A DNA stretch of 64,000 nucleotides from contig NZ_CP026652.1 in the NCBI RefSeq assembly GCF_002946835.1, positions 3,410,001-3,474,000 on the forward strand, in the 5' to 3' direction. This document shows positions 54,651 to 63,235 of the stretch, piece after piece. Origin of the DNA: Streptomyces dengpaensis. Its GTDB lineage: Bacteria > Actinomycetota > Actinomycetes > Streptomycetales > Streptomycetaceae. Position numbers and translations under genes: made by a program. The notes under the pieces were generated by a model. The model worked only from the letters and a program-made list of their open reading frames with translations. It ran no database searches and was not told the origin of the DNA. Every line of letters starts with the position of its first letter. The stretch's first letter is position 1.

Positions 54651-54896
54651 TCAGACGCTGCGGGCGTGGGCAACGAAGGCGGCCCAGGCGGAGGCGGCCA
54701 CGGCAAGTCGGGGACTCCGAGCGCCGAGCTTCGAGTCTCGGACGTGGGTGGTGTGGGGGCAGGTGGTGCCCTCTACGCAGGGGTCGTCGAAGTCGCCGCT
54801 ACGGCTGGACTTGCGCCAGGTGTGGGCGACTTCGAGGCAGGCTCCGCCCTGGGAGTCGCTGTGGCTGGACTTGAACCATGCCAGCGATTCGCTCAT
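54651..54896 (-). CDS. DUF397 (BldB-like) protein with doubled N-terminal motif
   Basis: 81 aa. It shows WFKSSHSDSQGGACLEVA and then a second, similar WRKSSRSGDFDDPCVEG before HVRDSK and LAVAASAWAAFVAHA, which is the DUF397 core. DUF397 proteins are small Streptomyces regulators encoded after WhiJ-type HTH genes; the ATG overlaps that stop (ATGA). The repeated WxKSSxS motif means either an internal duplication or a fused pair. Confidence 0.85.
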   Translation of the reverse strand: MSESLAWFKSSHSDSQGGACLEVAHTWRKSSRSGDFDDPCVEGTTCPHTTHVRDSKLGARSPRLAVAASAWAAFVAHARSV

Positions 54897-55714
54897 AGCT
54901 CCTCTGCCACCTTCCTGATGAACTCTGCCGACTCCTCAACTCCGAGAGCCTGCATACGGATCATGCCATGCACCTGCGTCAGGTCACTGACCTTGTCGGC
55001 GTCGGCATGCAGCACGCTGGTCTCCGGGCCTTCAACATAGGCGAAGTGCTCGTGCTCCGTGGTCTCCAACAGAACGAACGATCCATTGAGCGCAAGGCCC
55101 CCGCACTTCCCGAACGGCAGCACTTGGAGTGACACGTTACGGGTCTCCCCGACCTTGGAGAGATGGAGCAGTTGCTGCCGCATCACCCCCTGTCCACCCA
55201 CCTCAGTGCGCAGAGAGGCCTCATAGACGACGAAGCCGTACACCGTCTTGGCTCGGCGCTTCAACGCCTCCTGCCGCGACAGCCGCGCGCGCACCCGTTC
55301 TTCCACCGTCTCGTCATCCAGCGGCGGACAGCTCTCGCCGATCAGCGCTCGCGCGTAACCCTCGGTCTGCAACAGGCCAGGAATCAACCCAAGTGCGTAG
55401 TCGTGCACAGCGATTGCCTCAGCCTCGATCACCATGTACTCCTGAGACCGCGCCGGAAAGGGCTCCGGCTTCAGGAAGTCATGCGCGGCCAACAGCTTCC
55501 CCCGAGCCCCACACATTTGATCCGCAGCCTGCAACAACCTCAGCGTCGGCCGTCTCCGGCCGTTCTCCATCGACTTGACGTACTCGTAGTCGTAGTTGGT
55601 CTCTATGGTCAGGTCCTGGCGGCTGACCCCGGCCTCCTCCCGCCACAGTTTGATCTGGCCACCGCAGTACCGCCAGTTCTGCTGAGCATGCTGAGACTCC
55701 CCAGAAGCCACCAT
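54893..55714 (-). CDS. WhiJ-type XRE regulator with DUF5753
   Basis: 273 aa. N-terminal HTH (IKLWREEAGVSRQDLTIETN, YDYEYVKSMENGRRRPTL), then the DUF5753 ligand or partner domain with EAEAIAVHDYALGLIPGLLQ, EGYARALI, RQEALKR and VLPFGKCGG. Length is standard. Together with DUF397 downstream and the divergent ATPase at 55810 it forms the common Streptomyces WhiJ/BldB-like/ATPase triad, whose members influence development and antibiotic production. Confidence 0.92.
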   Translation of the reverse strand: MVASGESQHAQQNWRYCGGQIKLWREEAGVSRQDLTIETNYDYEYVKSMENGRRRPTLRLLQAADQMCGARGKLLAAHDFLKPEPFPARSQEYMVIEAEAIAVHDYALGLIPGLLQTEGYARALIGESCPPLDDETVEERVRARLSRQEALKRRAKTVYGFVVYEASLRTEVGGQGVMRQQLLHLSKVGETRNVSLQVLPFGKCGGLALNGSFVLLETTEHEHFAYVEGPETSVLHADADKVSDLTQVHGMIRMQALGVEESAEFIRKVAEEL

Positions 55715-55809
55715 GCCTGCCCTCCTGCAAACACACCGTGTACAAGCACGCCTGTACCCGCGCCGCTACTCCCGAGGGTAAACGGCATCCACCAGCCTGA
55801 TCACGGCAA

Positions 55810-56292
55810 ATGACGGAGAATCACACGCAAGGACCGAACCGCATGCCGATGCCCGGAGACCACCACCAGCTCGCTCCGGCCACAGCCGCCCCCAAGGACA
55901 TCGAGTGGCGTCTACCGCGTCACGCCCGCAGCATGGGCAGAGCCCGAACTCTCCTCCGGGAACAGGCCACTTCATGGAAACTCCCGGACGAACTGACGGA
56001 GACGGCCGTCCTCCTCCTCAGCGAGCTGTTGACGAACGCCTACCGCCACGCGAAGGTCTCCCGGGGCCGGGAGATCTGGGCCCGCTGTGCCCTGGACAGC
56101 GACCACATCCGAGTCTGGGTGACGGACGCGAACGACACGCTTCCCACACCCCGAAGTGCATCACTGGACGACGAGTCGGGCCGAGGCCTTGCTCTGGTGG
56201 CCACACTGGCGGACGACTGGGGCGCGGCTCCTCGGAAGGTGGGCATCGGCAAAACGGTCTGGTTCGAACTCTGCCTGACGCCTCAGGCGTAG
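55810..56292 (+). CDS. GHKL ATP-binding protein (anti-sigma-factor / SpoIIAB-like)
   Basis: 160 aa from ATG at 55810. The HATPase core has the N box ELLTNAYRHAK, the G1 box VWVTDANDTLP and the G2 box DDESGRGLALVATLADDWG. It lacks a phospho-acceptor domain, as in anti-sigma kinases of the RsbW/SpoIIAB type. Divergent from the WhiJ-type gene with 95 bp between starts; that gap contains GTGTACAAGC and CCTGTACCCG, possible half-sites. Role in the triad: likely partner-switch kinase, inferred. Confidence 0.88.
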   Translation: MTENHTQGPNRMPMPGDHHQLAPATAAPKDIEWRLPRHARSMGRARTLLREQATSWKLPDELTETAVLLLSELLTNAYRHAKVSRGREIWARCALDSDHIRVWVTDANDTLPTPRSASLDDESGRGLALVATLADDWGAAPRKVGIGKTVWFELCLTPQA

Positions 56293-56569
56293 CCCTACGC
56301 GACGTCGTACAGCACATATTTTCAGCCAAGGCAGTCCCTGTCAGCCCCGCCCAACCCAAGCTCCAATATTGCACCAAAGCCACCTAAAGGAGGGCGCCTT
56401 TCGTGCCTCACCGTCTCAGGCATCCGTCTGCGCGCCGTTTCCCAGCGTGTCTGGTATCCGGCTACCCCTAGCCAGCGGCACCTCATAGGCTTTTTAAGCA
56501 ACCTCAGTTCCGGCCGGAAGCACATACATGAGGTCGCCGATTACCAAAACAGCCTTGAGAGAGGTACGG

Positions 56570-56788
56570 ATGGCCGAAGCGCCCGAGCCGGCTGAGAGCA
56601 ACAAACCGGGATTCAAATCCGCCTGCAATGTGAGTGGCACAGCTAACGCAGTAATCAGCGCAATCACAGGAGCTGCAGTGACGGTCGCCCTTACCATCGC
56701 TTTCACACCCAACCCGCAGCCCACAATCGTCCACGATCAAGCGTGTCAGTCCGGGCCGACTTACGCGAATACCGCCAGCAGCTCGTGA
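56570..56788 (+). CDS. Small single-span membrane protein, hypothetical
   Basis: 72 aa from ATG at 56570 (AGAGAGG upstream); an in-frame ATG at 56528 with GGAAG upstream is equally possible (86 aa). One hydrophobic segment (NAVISAITGAAVTVALTIAF) and a short polar tail with one cysteine. GC content is lower than the core genome. Not recognised; it may be an island-specific gene or not a gene at all. Confidence 0.4.
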   Translation: MAEAPEPAESNKPGFKSACNVSGTANAVISAITGAAVTVALTIAFTPNPQPTIVHDQACQSGPTYANTASSS

Positions 56789-56850
56789 CCGCATCGCTTT
56801 GCATTCACTAAACGGTTGGGGTCGTTCAACTATCGGCGACCCCAATCACG

Positions 56851-59800
56851 CTAGCTCACACCAATCGGAGCCAGCAGCGCGAGCACCGACCCTTGTTTGA
56901 CGAGGGCAGACTTCGCCAACTCTTCCTGGATGATCATCTCGCGGGCCTCCAGTCCTGCCACCAGGTCGACAACAAGCCTCTGCTCTGCGACCGGCGGACA
57001 GGGCACGGGCATCGCCTTCAGATCCGAAATTCCAATCGTGGCCAGATTGGTGGTTTGTTTAGCGATCCCGGAAATGTATTGCCGCCCCACAGGGGATGAC
57101 ATATAGATAGCGAGAAATTCTGGGATCATCTGGCTGCGATCACATCGCACGCGGAACACGTGGTTCTGATAAACGCATGGACTGATTCGCGCATCCCAGA
57201 CAGCACCACGTCCAAGTTTATCAAAATCTCCCCCCTCCGTGAGAAGCAGATCACCTTCTCGCAAAAGGTATCGATCAACCTCTCTATGAGGGACTCGAAC
57301 AGTCTTCATGCTATCAATATCAATGAAGCCGTCTTGCACATTAGCAACCCGCAAATATGGAAGCTCGAGCGACTCCGCTTCGGAGATCGTCCGCCCAAGA
57401 GTGACACCACCGCTCACCTCGGCAATGTCCCTGAGTAGAGTGACTTGACTGGATTGGATTTCGATTGATCCCAAGGCTTCGGGGTCATCGGTGAAAATCT
57501 CGGCTAGATGACGTCGGATCGACTCGTGCCGAGCTTCGATATCACTCAGCGACACCCCGTACTTCCCGTCCCACACCCGATATGCCTCCGCCAACTCCCG
57601 CTGACGCCGCACGACATGTCCGCCCAGCTTCCCGGCGAGGTCGTCCCGCAGGATTCCCAGGACCACGTCCCGTTCCCCCGCAGCCTCGGCCACGGCCCGG
57701 CGAGCCCGTTTCAGCCTCGGCTCGGGCGCGGCCACGGACACAGCCGCCTCAGCGTCGTCCCCCTCAACGGGAAGCGTCAGCAACGTCTCCTTATGAACTT
57801 GCGCCACAGCCGCAGTCCCGGCCTTCTGTTTCGCCTTCTTCTGCTGCTCTTCCTTCTTCCGCCGAACCCCCGGCACCGGCCAGAAGTCGTTCTCCAACTC
57901 CTCGATGACCTTCTTCGCCGCAGTCCGCCGCTTCTTCAGATCGCGCATCTCCGCCTCGCCGAGGACCGCCTCGACCAACACGGGGTCGATCTCCCCCGGC
58001 TCAGCCGAGTCCTCGCCGTCCTCCAAGGACTCCCCGGTTTCGCTGGCTTCGCCGGTTTCGCCGGCCTCCGCCGCAGCCCGAGCCGCCGCCAGCGCGGCCT
58101 CCGCCTCCAGCCCGGCCTTCACCTTCGCGTCCAGCTCCGCATGCGTACGGTCCGCCGAGGCCAGTTCCTCCAGGAAGTCGGGGGCAATGGCCGCGATCAC
58201 CTTGTGGCCGTACGCCTGCCGCCGTTCCGCCGCCGTGCGGTCGCGCGCACCGCCCGTGCGCGGGTCGGGCTCGGGCGCGAGCATGGTCTCGACCGTCTCG
58301 ACCCAGCCGTCGACGACACCGGAGAAGCCGTTCACCGACAGCGCCTTCAGCTCGTTCTTGGCGTCGTGCCACCAGCCGGCGACCGCACCGGCGAGGGCGT
58401 ACTTGTCCAGCAGCCCGACCCGCAGCAGACGTTCCCGGAAGGAGTCGATCAAGTCGGCACGCAGACGGGCCAGTTGGGCCTTGCGCTCGTGCTCCGTGCG
58501 GTCGTCTCCCTCGATCGGCTCCAGCGCGGCGATCTGCTCCGTCTCCGACTGCCACCACTCTTCGAAGGCGGCCCACAGCTTCTGCTCACGCGCGCTCGCC
58601 AGCTCGGCCAGCCGTGCCGCGTCCGGCCGCTCTCCCTCGGCGAGGAAGTCGACGTACTCGGGATCGTCCTCGCGGACCGCAAAGAGATCCTGAACCCCGA
58701 TGCCGTACGCGTCCAGCAGCGGCTTCTTGGCCTCGATCTCGGCGACCGGGACGCCGCCCACGAGGTGTGCCCGTACGTCCTGCGGCTCGGGCGGCGGGGT
58801 GTTGTCGACGTAGCGGCGGATGTTGAAGTTGAAGTCGTTCTCCTCCAGCTCGGAGCGGTCGACCACGCGGGCGAAGCCCTCCGCGTCCTTGAAGGCGTGG
58901 AAGGTGGAGACGATCTTCTCGACGTGTTCGGGCAGGAGGACGTTCTGGGCACGCTCCGCGTGGAACTCCCGGTCCGCGTTGATGAACAGGACCTTGCCCC
59001 GCCGGTCCTGCTGTTCCTTGCGGCCGGGCGCGCGCAGCACGATGACGCAGGCCGGGATGCCGGTGCCGTAGAAGAGGTTCGGAGCCAGGCCGATGACCGC
59101 CTCGATCAGGTCGTGCTGGAGCAGTTCCGCACGGATTTTGCGTTCCTCGCCGCCGCGGAAGAGTACGCCGTGCGGCATGACAGTGAAGACGGCTCCCGCC
59201 CGCTTCTTCACCATGTCCAGCATGTGCTGGAGGAACATCAGGTCGGCCTTGCCGCGCTCGGACGTCTGGCCGTGCGGCATCCGCGTCAGCAGGTCCGGCA
59301 CCTCGGACTGCTTGTAGTCCATGGAGAACGGCGGGTTGCTGAGGACCAGGTCGAAGTCCCGCTCGGGGTGCAGCGGGTTGGTGAGAGTGTCACCGGTCCT
59401 CAGGGAGAAGTGCTTGGCTCCGTGGAAGAGCATGTTCATGGTGGCCATGACCCAGGAGCCGCTGTTGGCGTCCTGCCCGGCGAGCAGGAGGTCGTCGGAG
59501 TCCTCGCCGTGCTCGTCGATGTACTCCATGGCGTGGATGAGCATGCCGCCGGAGCCGACGCACGGGTCGTAGATACGCATGCCGCCGTGCGGCCGGGCCA
59601 GCTCGACCATCATGCGGACGACGGAGCGCGGGGTGTAGAACTCGCCGCCCTTGCTGCCGGCGGAGTCCGCGAAGTCCTTGATCAGGTACTCGTACGCGGC
59701 ACCGATCATGTCGGGGAACTCGAAGTCGTCCCCGCGCAGCCGGATGCTGCCGAAGTGCTCGATCAGGGCGGCGAGACGTTTGTCGGCCAGCTCGGCAGCG

Positions 59801-60237
59801 GAGCCCTTGCCGCTGCTGCCGCCGCCGATGCGGTTGAAGTTGACGTGCCCGAACAGACCACGGAGTTCGCTGTTGCCCTCCTGGTTCTCCAGCTCGTCCA
59901 GGGCGGGCTGGAGATACTCTATGGCCACGTTGTCGACGGCACCGGCCAACCGCTCCCAGCGGGCCTTCTCCGGGACGAAGATGACCCCGCGAGGGCGGTA
60001 GAACTCGAACTGCTCCGCGTCGTCCTCGGCGTCCTCGCGGCTCTCACCGGCCTTCAGCCGCTCCGCGATGATCGCCTCGCGCGCGGCCTCGAACTCGTCG
60101 TTGACGCGTTTGAGGAAGAGCAGCACGAAAATGAAGTCGCGGTACTCGGCGGCGTCCATCGTGCCGCGCAGGATGTCCGCCGCCGCGAAAAGATGGCGTT
60201 CCAACTGCGCGAGCGTGAGCTTGGCCACGTACGGCAC
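56851..60237 (-). CDS. hsdM: Fused type I methyltransferase-specificity protein (HsdM-HsdS half)
   Basis: 1128 aa from GTG at 60237 (AGGGGAGT upstream). Residues 1-about 500 are HsdM: N-terminal helical LERHLFAAADILRG, SAM motif I DPCVGSGG at 224-231, motif IV NPPF at 301-304. A long Glu/Ala/Lys helical linker (about 500-945) follows. The last about 175 residues hold one target-recognition domain (TLLRDIAEVSGGVTLGR; YLRVANVQDGFIDI; QNHVFRVRCD; PVPCPPVAEQ), half of a normal HsdS. This end is visibly AT-richer. It supplies adenine N6 methylation and DNA recognition; a single recognition domain suggests dimers reading a symmetric site. Function with HsdR (47086) is inferred. Confidence 0.92.
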   Translation of the reverse strand: MPYVAKLTLAQLERHLFAAADILRGTMDAAEYRDFIFVLLFLKRVNDEFEAAREAIIAERLKAGESREDAEDDAEQFEFYRPRGVIFVPEKARWERLAGAVDNVAIEYLQPALDELENQEGNSELRGLFGHVNFNRIGGGSSGKGSAAELADKRLAALIEHFGSIRLRGDDFEFPDMIGAAYEYLIKDFADSAGSKGGEFYTPRSVVRMMVELARPHGGMRIYDPCVGSGGMLIHAMEYIDEHGEDSDDLLLAGQDANSGSWVMATMNMLFHGAKHFSLRTGDTLTNPLHPERDFDLVLSNPPFSMDYKQSEVPDLLTRMPHGQTSERGKADLMFLQHMLDMVKKRAGAVFTVMPHGVLFRGGEERKIRAELLQHDLIEAVIGLAPNLFYGTGIPACVIVLRAPGRKEQQDRRGKVLFINADREFHAERAQNVLLPEHVEKIVSTFHAFKDAEGFARVVDRSELEENDFNFNIRRYVDNTPPPEPQDVRAHLVGGVPVAEIEAKKPLLDAYGIGVQDLFAVREDDPEYVDFLAEGERPDAARLAELASAREQKLWAAFEEWWQSETEQIAALEPIEGDDRTEHERKAQLARLRADLIDSFRERLLRVGLLDKYALAGAVAGWWHDAKNELKALSVNGFSGVVDGWVETVETMLAPEPDPRTGGARDRTAAERRQAYGHKVIAAIAPDFLEELASADRTHAELDAKVKAGLEAEAALAAARAAAEAGETGEASETGESLEDGEDSAEPGEIDPVLVEAVLGEAEMRDLKKRRTAAKKVIEELENDFWPVPGVRRKKEEQQKKAKQKAGTAAVAQVHKETLLTLPVEGDDAEAAVSVAAPEPRLKRARRAVAEAAGERDVVLGILRDDLAGKLGGHVVRRQRELAEAYRVWDGKYGVSLSDIEARHESIRRHLAEIFTDDPEALGSIEIQSSQVTLLRDIAEVSGGVTLGRTISEAESLELPYLRVANVQDGFIDIDSMKTVRVPHREVDRYLLREGDLLLTEGGDFDKLGRGAVWDARISPCVYQNHVFRVRCDRSQMIPEFLAIYMSSPVGRQYISGIAKQTTNLATIGISDLKAMPVPCPPVAEQRLVVDLVAGLEAREMIIQEELAKSALVKQGSVLALLAPIGVS

Positions 60238-60398
60238 ACTCCCCTGGGTGACTGGCTCTGTCCGGTTGCACCGGGAAGCCTACGGCCTGACGGACTGGGG
60301 AATTCGCCGTGTACGAGAAGTCACCGTAGGTGGTCGGCACCGGTGACCGATTCTGGTCATCGAGTTCGGTGAGCGATCCCCGCCGGGACCCGAAGGGC

Positions 60399-61118
60399 TC
60401 AGTAGTCGATCACGTCGAGGCCGTCCTCGACGAAGCTCCACACGTCGGTGTAAGGGTCCCATCGGTTCTGATCGGGGCCCCTGTGCCCCGCACTGATCTG
60501 CTTGGCATGCTGCCGGGCCTTCTTGTACTTCCCCTGCAGCTGGCCGGGCATGACCCGCTTGGCGAGCTCCGGCGAGACGGACCGAATGGTCGGCCCGTAG
60601 GTCTGGGCGAAGCCGGTCTGGTTCTTCAGCCGGGCCGCCGCGCTGTCGCAGACTCCGCCGAAGGTGCTCGTGTAGTTCTGGTAGTGGAGCAGGCGCCACA
60701 GCTCGAAACACGGGTGGGAGTACGCGACGTGCAATTCCGCCTTACGTGCCCGCGCGAAGGCGGTCGGAATGTCCTCGTGCTGGTCCCGGTCGAAGAGGCA
60801 CCACACCTGGGGCCAGTTCCAGCCCTTGGGGTCCAGCTTCGCCTTCTTGGCCGCCCTCTCGACCTCGGTCCACTTGCCGATGGCCTCGTCCACGAGCGGC
60901 AGCGGCTTGCGGCGCTTCGACGGCGCGTTCAGGTTCTCGACGCTGCAGATGACCTCGCGGCCCTGCTGGGCGCGGCTGCCCTGAGCGGTGACGAACTCGA
61001 TGAATTCCGGCTCGGTGACCTCACCCTCGGTGAAGACGTACACCTCACGCGGACGATCTTGAGGCAGCACCCTCTTGTGCCGGCCTGTGATGTTGTCCCG
61101 CCCCTTGTCCCTCGCCAT
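60399..61118 (-). CDS. rloB: RloB-family protein (TOPRIM-like)
   Basis: 239 aa; ATG at 61118 shares one base with the RloA stop (TGATG). The core has VYVFTEGEVTEPEFIEF (acidic E in the TOPRIM position), VWCLFDRDQHED (second acidic pair) and SHPCFELWRLLHYQNY. RloB proteins are found beside type I systems and pair with an AAA+ ATPase (RloA). OLD-like nucleases and the PARIS pair AriA/AriB have the same ATPase plus TOPRIM logic, so an abortive defence role is likely but not shown. Confidence 0.9.
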   Translation of the reverse strand: MARDKGRDNITGRHKRVLPQDRPREVYVFTEGEVTEPEFIEFVTAQGSRAQQGREVICSVENLNAPSKRRKPLPLVDEAIGKWTEVERAAKKAKLDPKGWNWPQVWCLFDRDQHEDIPTAFARARKAELHVAYSHPCFELWRLLHYQNYTSTFGGVCDSAAARLKNQTGFAQTYGPTIRSVSPELAKRVMPGQLQGKYKKARQHAKQISAGHRGPDQNRWDPYTDVWSFVEDGLDVIDY

Positions 61119-62371
61119 CAGGAACGCTCTGCCTCCTCTGCCAGTGCCGACATCACTCTGCGACCGATCTGTCCTTGCGTCACCTTCGGAACGGCGCCAA
61201 AAGCCCCGGCGAGGTAGGAGTCCATGAGGTCCTCGTCGGGACCGGGCTCCGCATCACTCAGTGGGTACAGCTCCGTGGCGCCGCCCGCGTCCTTCTCCGT
61301 CAGCCAGATCTGGCCCGGCTCCAGAGGGCGACCGCCTCTAGGCGACTTGAGCAGCGACGGAGCATGAGAGGTGAAGACCAGTTGCGCACCCTTGGTGTTG
61401 ATCCAGGGCGCCTGGAAGAGCCGTAGGACCTCTGCGGCGAAGCGGGGATGGAGGCTGGAGTCGAGCTCGTCGATCAGCAGGACGGCACCCTTGTCCAGCG
61501 CCAGCAGCAGTGGTCCGATCAACGCGAACCACGAGCGTGTACCGAAGGATTCGCGCTGCCAGTCCAGTGCGACCGGTTCGTCGGAATCGCTGCCGTGCAG
61601 CAGTCGCACGAGCGGGGTCTGCCCCGGGCGCTGTTCCACCTCCGCACCCCGGATACCGAGATCGGCGACACGCAGCAGTTCCTCGATGCGGTCGCGAGCT
61701 CGCTCGTCCAGCAGTTGCCGGGCGGTGTACGCCTCGCGCTGCGTACGTTCGGTCTCCGGCGTGACATCCCACAGGTTCTGGTTGAACCAGTCGTAGATTC
61801 TGGTGAGTTGCTGGTGGTTGTCGTTGGCCGCCCGGCTGAGCAGGAGGGCGTTCGGGCGCGTGGTCCGGGCAAGGAGGGCGCGATCGTGAATACGGTCGCC
61901 GGGGAACTCGAAGACGTTGTCGCGCGTGGCGTCGCGGTCCAGCCACACCTGGCGCCGCCCCTTGGGATAGGCGTGAAGCCATTCGGACTCCACGACCCTC
62001 GGTCCGAGCTCGAACCCATAGGTCCAGCGGACTCCGTCTTCGAGTACGAAGTCGGCTTCGTAGAAGGTGCTTTCCGCGACCGACTTCGGGTCGAGCGCGA
62101 ACTCCTCCCGGGGAATCCCCTGGTACGACGTCCACTGGGCGTACGAACCGAGCACCGCTTCCTTCATCTTCTTCAGCGCGACGATGACATTGGACTTGCC
62201 CGAAGCGTTCGCACCGAAGATGCCCAGGAGCGGATAGACCTGGAGCGACTTTCCGTCGGACAAGGTCAGCGTGCGTGCCGCGTCCGACTCCTCGCCCTGC
62301 GGCACCACGAAGGACAGCTCCTGCTCGTCGCGCAGCGATCGCACGTTCGCCACGCGGAATCGCAGCAGCAT
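61118..62371 (-). CDS. rloA: RloA-type AAA ATPase (SMC/ABC-like)
   Basis: 417 aa. Walker A GANASGKS at 53-60; Walker B with LLIDELDSSLHP (around 305-316) and a late ABC-like HAPSLLKSPRGG. The insert between them is typical of AAA15/AAA21 ATPases. The gene is coupled to rloB (TGATG). It lies directly downstream of the NarL-type response regulator at the edge of the island. The ATPase probably senses a phage or DNA signal and releases the RloB nuclease. Confidence 0.9.
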   Translation of the reverse strand: MLLRFRVANVRSLRDEQELSFVVPQGEESDAARTLTLSDGKSLQVYPLLGIFGANASGKSNVIVALKKMKEAVLGSYAQWTSYQGIPREEFALDPKSVAESTFYEADFVLEDGVRWTYGFELGPRVVESEWLHAYPKGRRQVWLDRDATRDNVFEFPGDRIHDRALLARTTRPNALLLSRAANDNHQQLTRIYDWFNQNLWDVTPETERTQREAYTARQLLDERARDRIEELLRVADLGIRGAEVEQRPGQTPLVRLLHGSDSDEPVALDWQRESFGTRSWFALIGPLLLALDKGAVLLIDELDSSLHPRFAAEVLRLFQAPWINTKGAQLVFTSHAPSLLKSPRGGRPLEPGQIWLTEKDAGGATELYPLSDAEPGPDEDLMDSYLAGAFGAVPKVTQGQIGRRVMSALAEEAERS

Positions 62372-62458
62372 GCCGTCCTCCTCTCATCGCGCACAGGGTA
62401 TCCGTGTGATCGCGTACGCGCCTACTGGACGGTCACATCGGCCCGGGACCCGAGCGGG

Positions 62459-63235
62459 TCAGACGAGCCGTCGTGCCGTAGCCCACCGTGTCAGCTCGTG
62501 CCGGTTGGACAGCTGGAGCTTCCTCAGGACCGCCGAGACATGGGACTCGACCGTCTTGACGGAGATGAACAGCTGCTTGGCGATCTCCTTGTACGCGTAC
62601 CCGCGGGCGATGAGGCGCAGGACCTCGCGCTCGCGCTGGGTGAGACGGTCGAGGTCCTCGTCGACGGGCGGGGCGTCGGTCGAGGCGAAGGCGTCCAGGA
62701 CGAAGCCGGCCAGGCGGGGCGAGAAGACCGCGTCGCCGTCCTGGACACGGAAGACGGAGTCGACGAGGTCCGTGCCGGTGATCGTCTTCGTGACGTATCC
62801 CCGCGCGCCGCCCCGGATGACGCCGATGACGTCCTCCGCCGCGTCCGAGACGGACAGGGCCAGAAAGCGGACGGGCTGCTCGGCGTCGGCCATCAACGGG
62901 GCGCAGCGGCGCAGCACTTCGACACCGCCGCCGCCCGGCAGGTGGACGTCGAGCAGGACGACCTCGGGCCGGGTGGCCGTGATGACCGTGACCGCCTGGT
63001 CGACGTCGGCGGCCTCGCCGACCACCTCGACGCCGGTCCGCTCGGTCTGCCCGATCTCGGCCTGCACGCCCGTACGGAACATCCGGTGGTCGTCGACGAG
63101 GACGACCCGCACGCGACGCCCGCCTGCGGCGGCACCCGCCGGCTCGGTCTTGCCCGTGGCCTCCGCGGATGCGGCGGCCGAGGGGGTCTCCTCGGCCGAA
63201 CCGCCGGACTCCACAGGCCCGTTCGCGTCGCTCAT
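62459..63235 (-). CDS. NarL/FixJ-type response regulator
   Basis: 258 aa. A disordered Ala/Gly-rich N-terminus of about 40 residues precedes the receiver domain: acidic pocket LVDDHR (48-49), phospho-acceptor Asp96 in LLDVHLP, switch threonine/serine in LALSVSD and lysine in VTKTITG. The LuxR-type HTH is LTQREREVLRLIARGYAYKEIAKQL, then SVKTVESHVSAVLRKL. Overlaps the histidine kinase stop by ATGA. The pair is the boundary between the island and the conserved chromosome. Confidence 0.95.
   Translation of the reverse strand: MSDANGPVESGGSAEETPSAAASAEATGKTEPAGAAAGGRRVRVVLVDDHRMFRTGVQAEIGQTERTGVEVVGEAADVDQAVTVITATRPEVVLLDVHLPGGGGVEVLRRCAPLMADAEQPVRFLALSVSDAAEDVIGVIRGGARGYVTKTITGTDLVDSVFRVQDGDAVFSPRLAGFVLDAFASTDAPPVDEDLDRLTQREREVLRLIARGYAYKEIAKQLFISVKTVESHVSAVLRKLQLSNRHELTRWATARRLV

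Noticed and set aside
56612..56640. tRNA T-arm-like GGATTCAAATCC
   Set aside because: No acceptor, D or anticodon arms can be folded around it, and the bases fall in a small reading frame.
57508..60372. A 954-codon open frame on the + strand opposite hsdMS
   Set aside because: Composition is typical of antisense GC-rich shadow; hsdMS has clear motifs on the minus strand.
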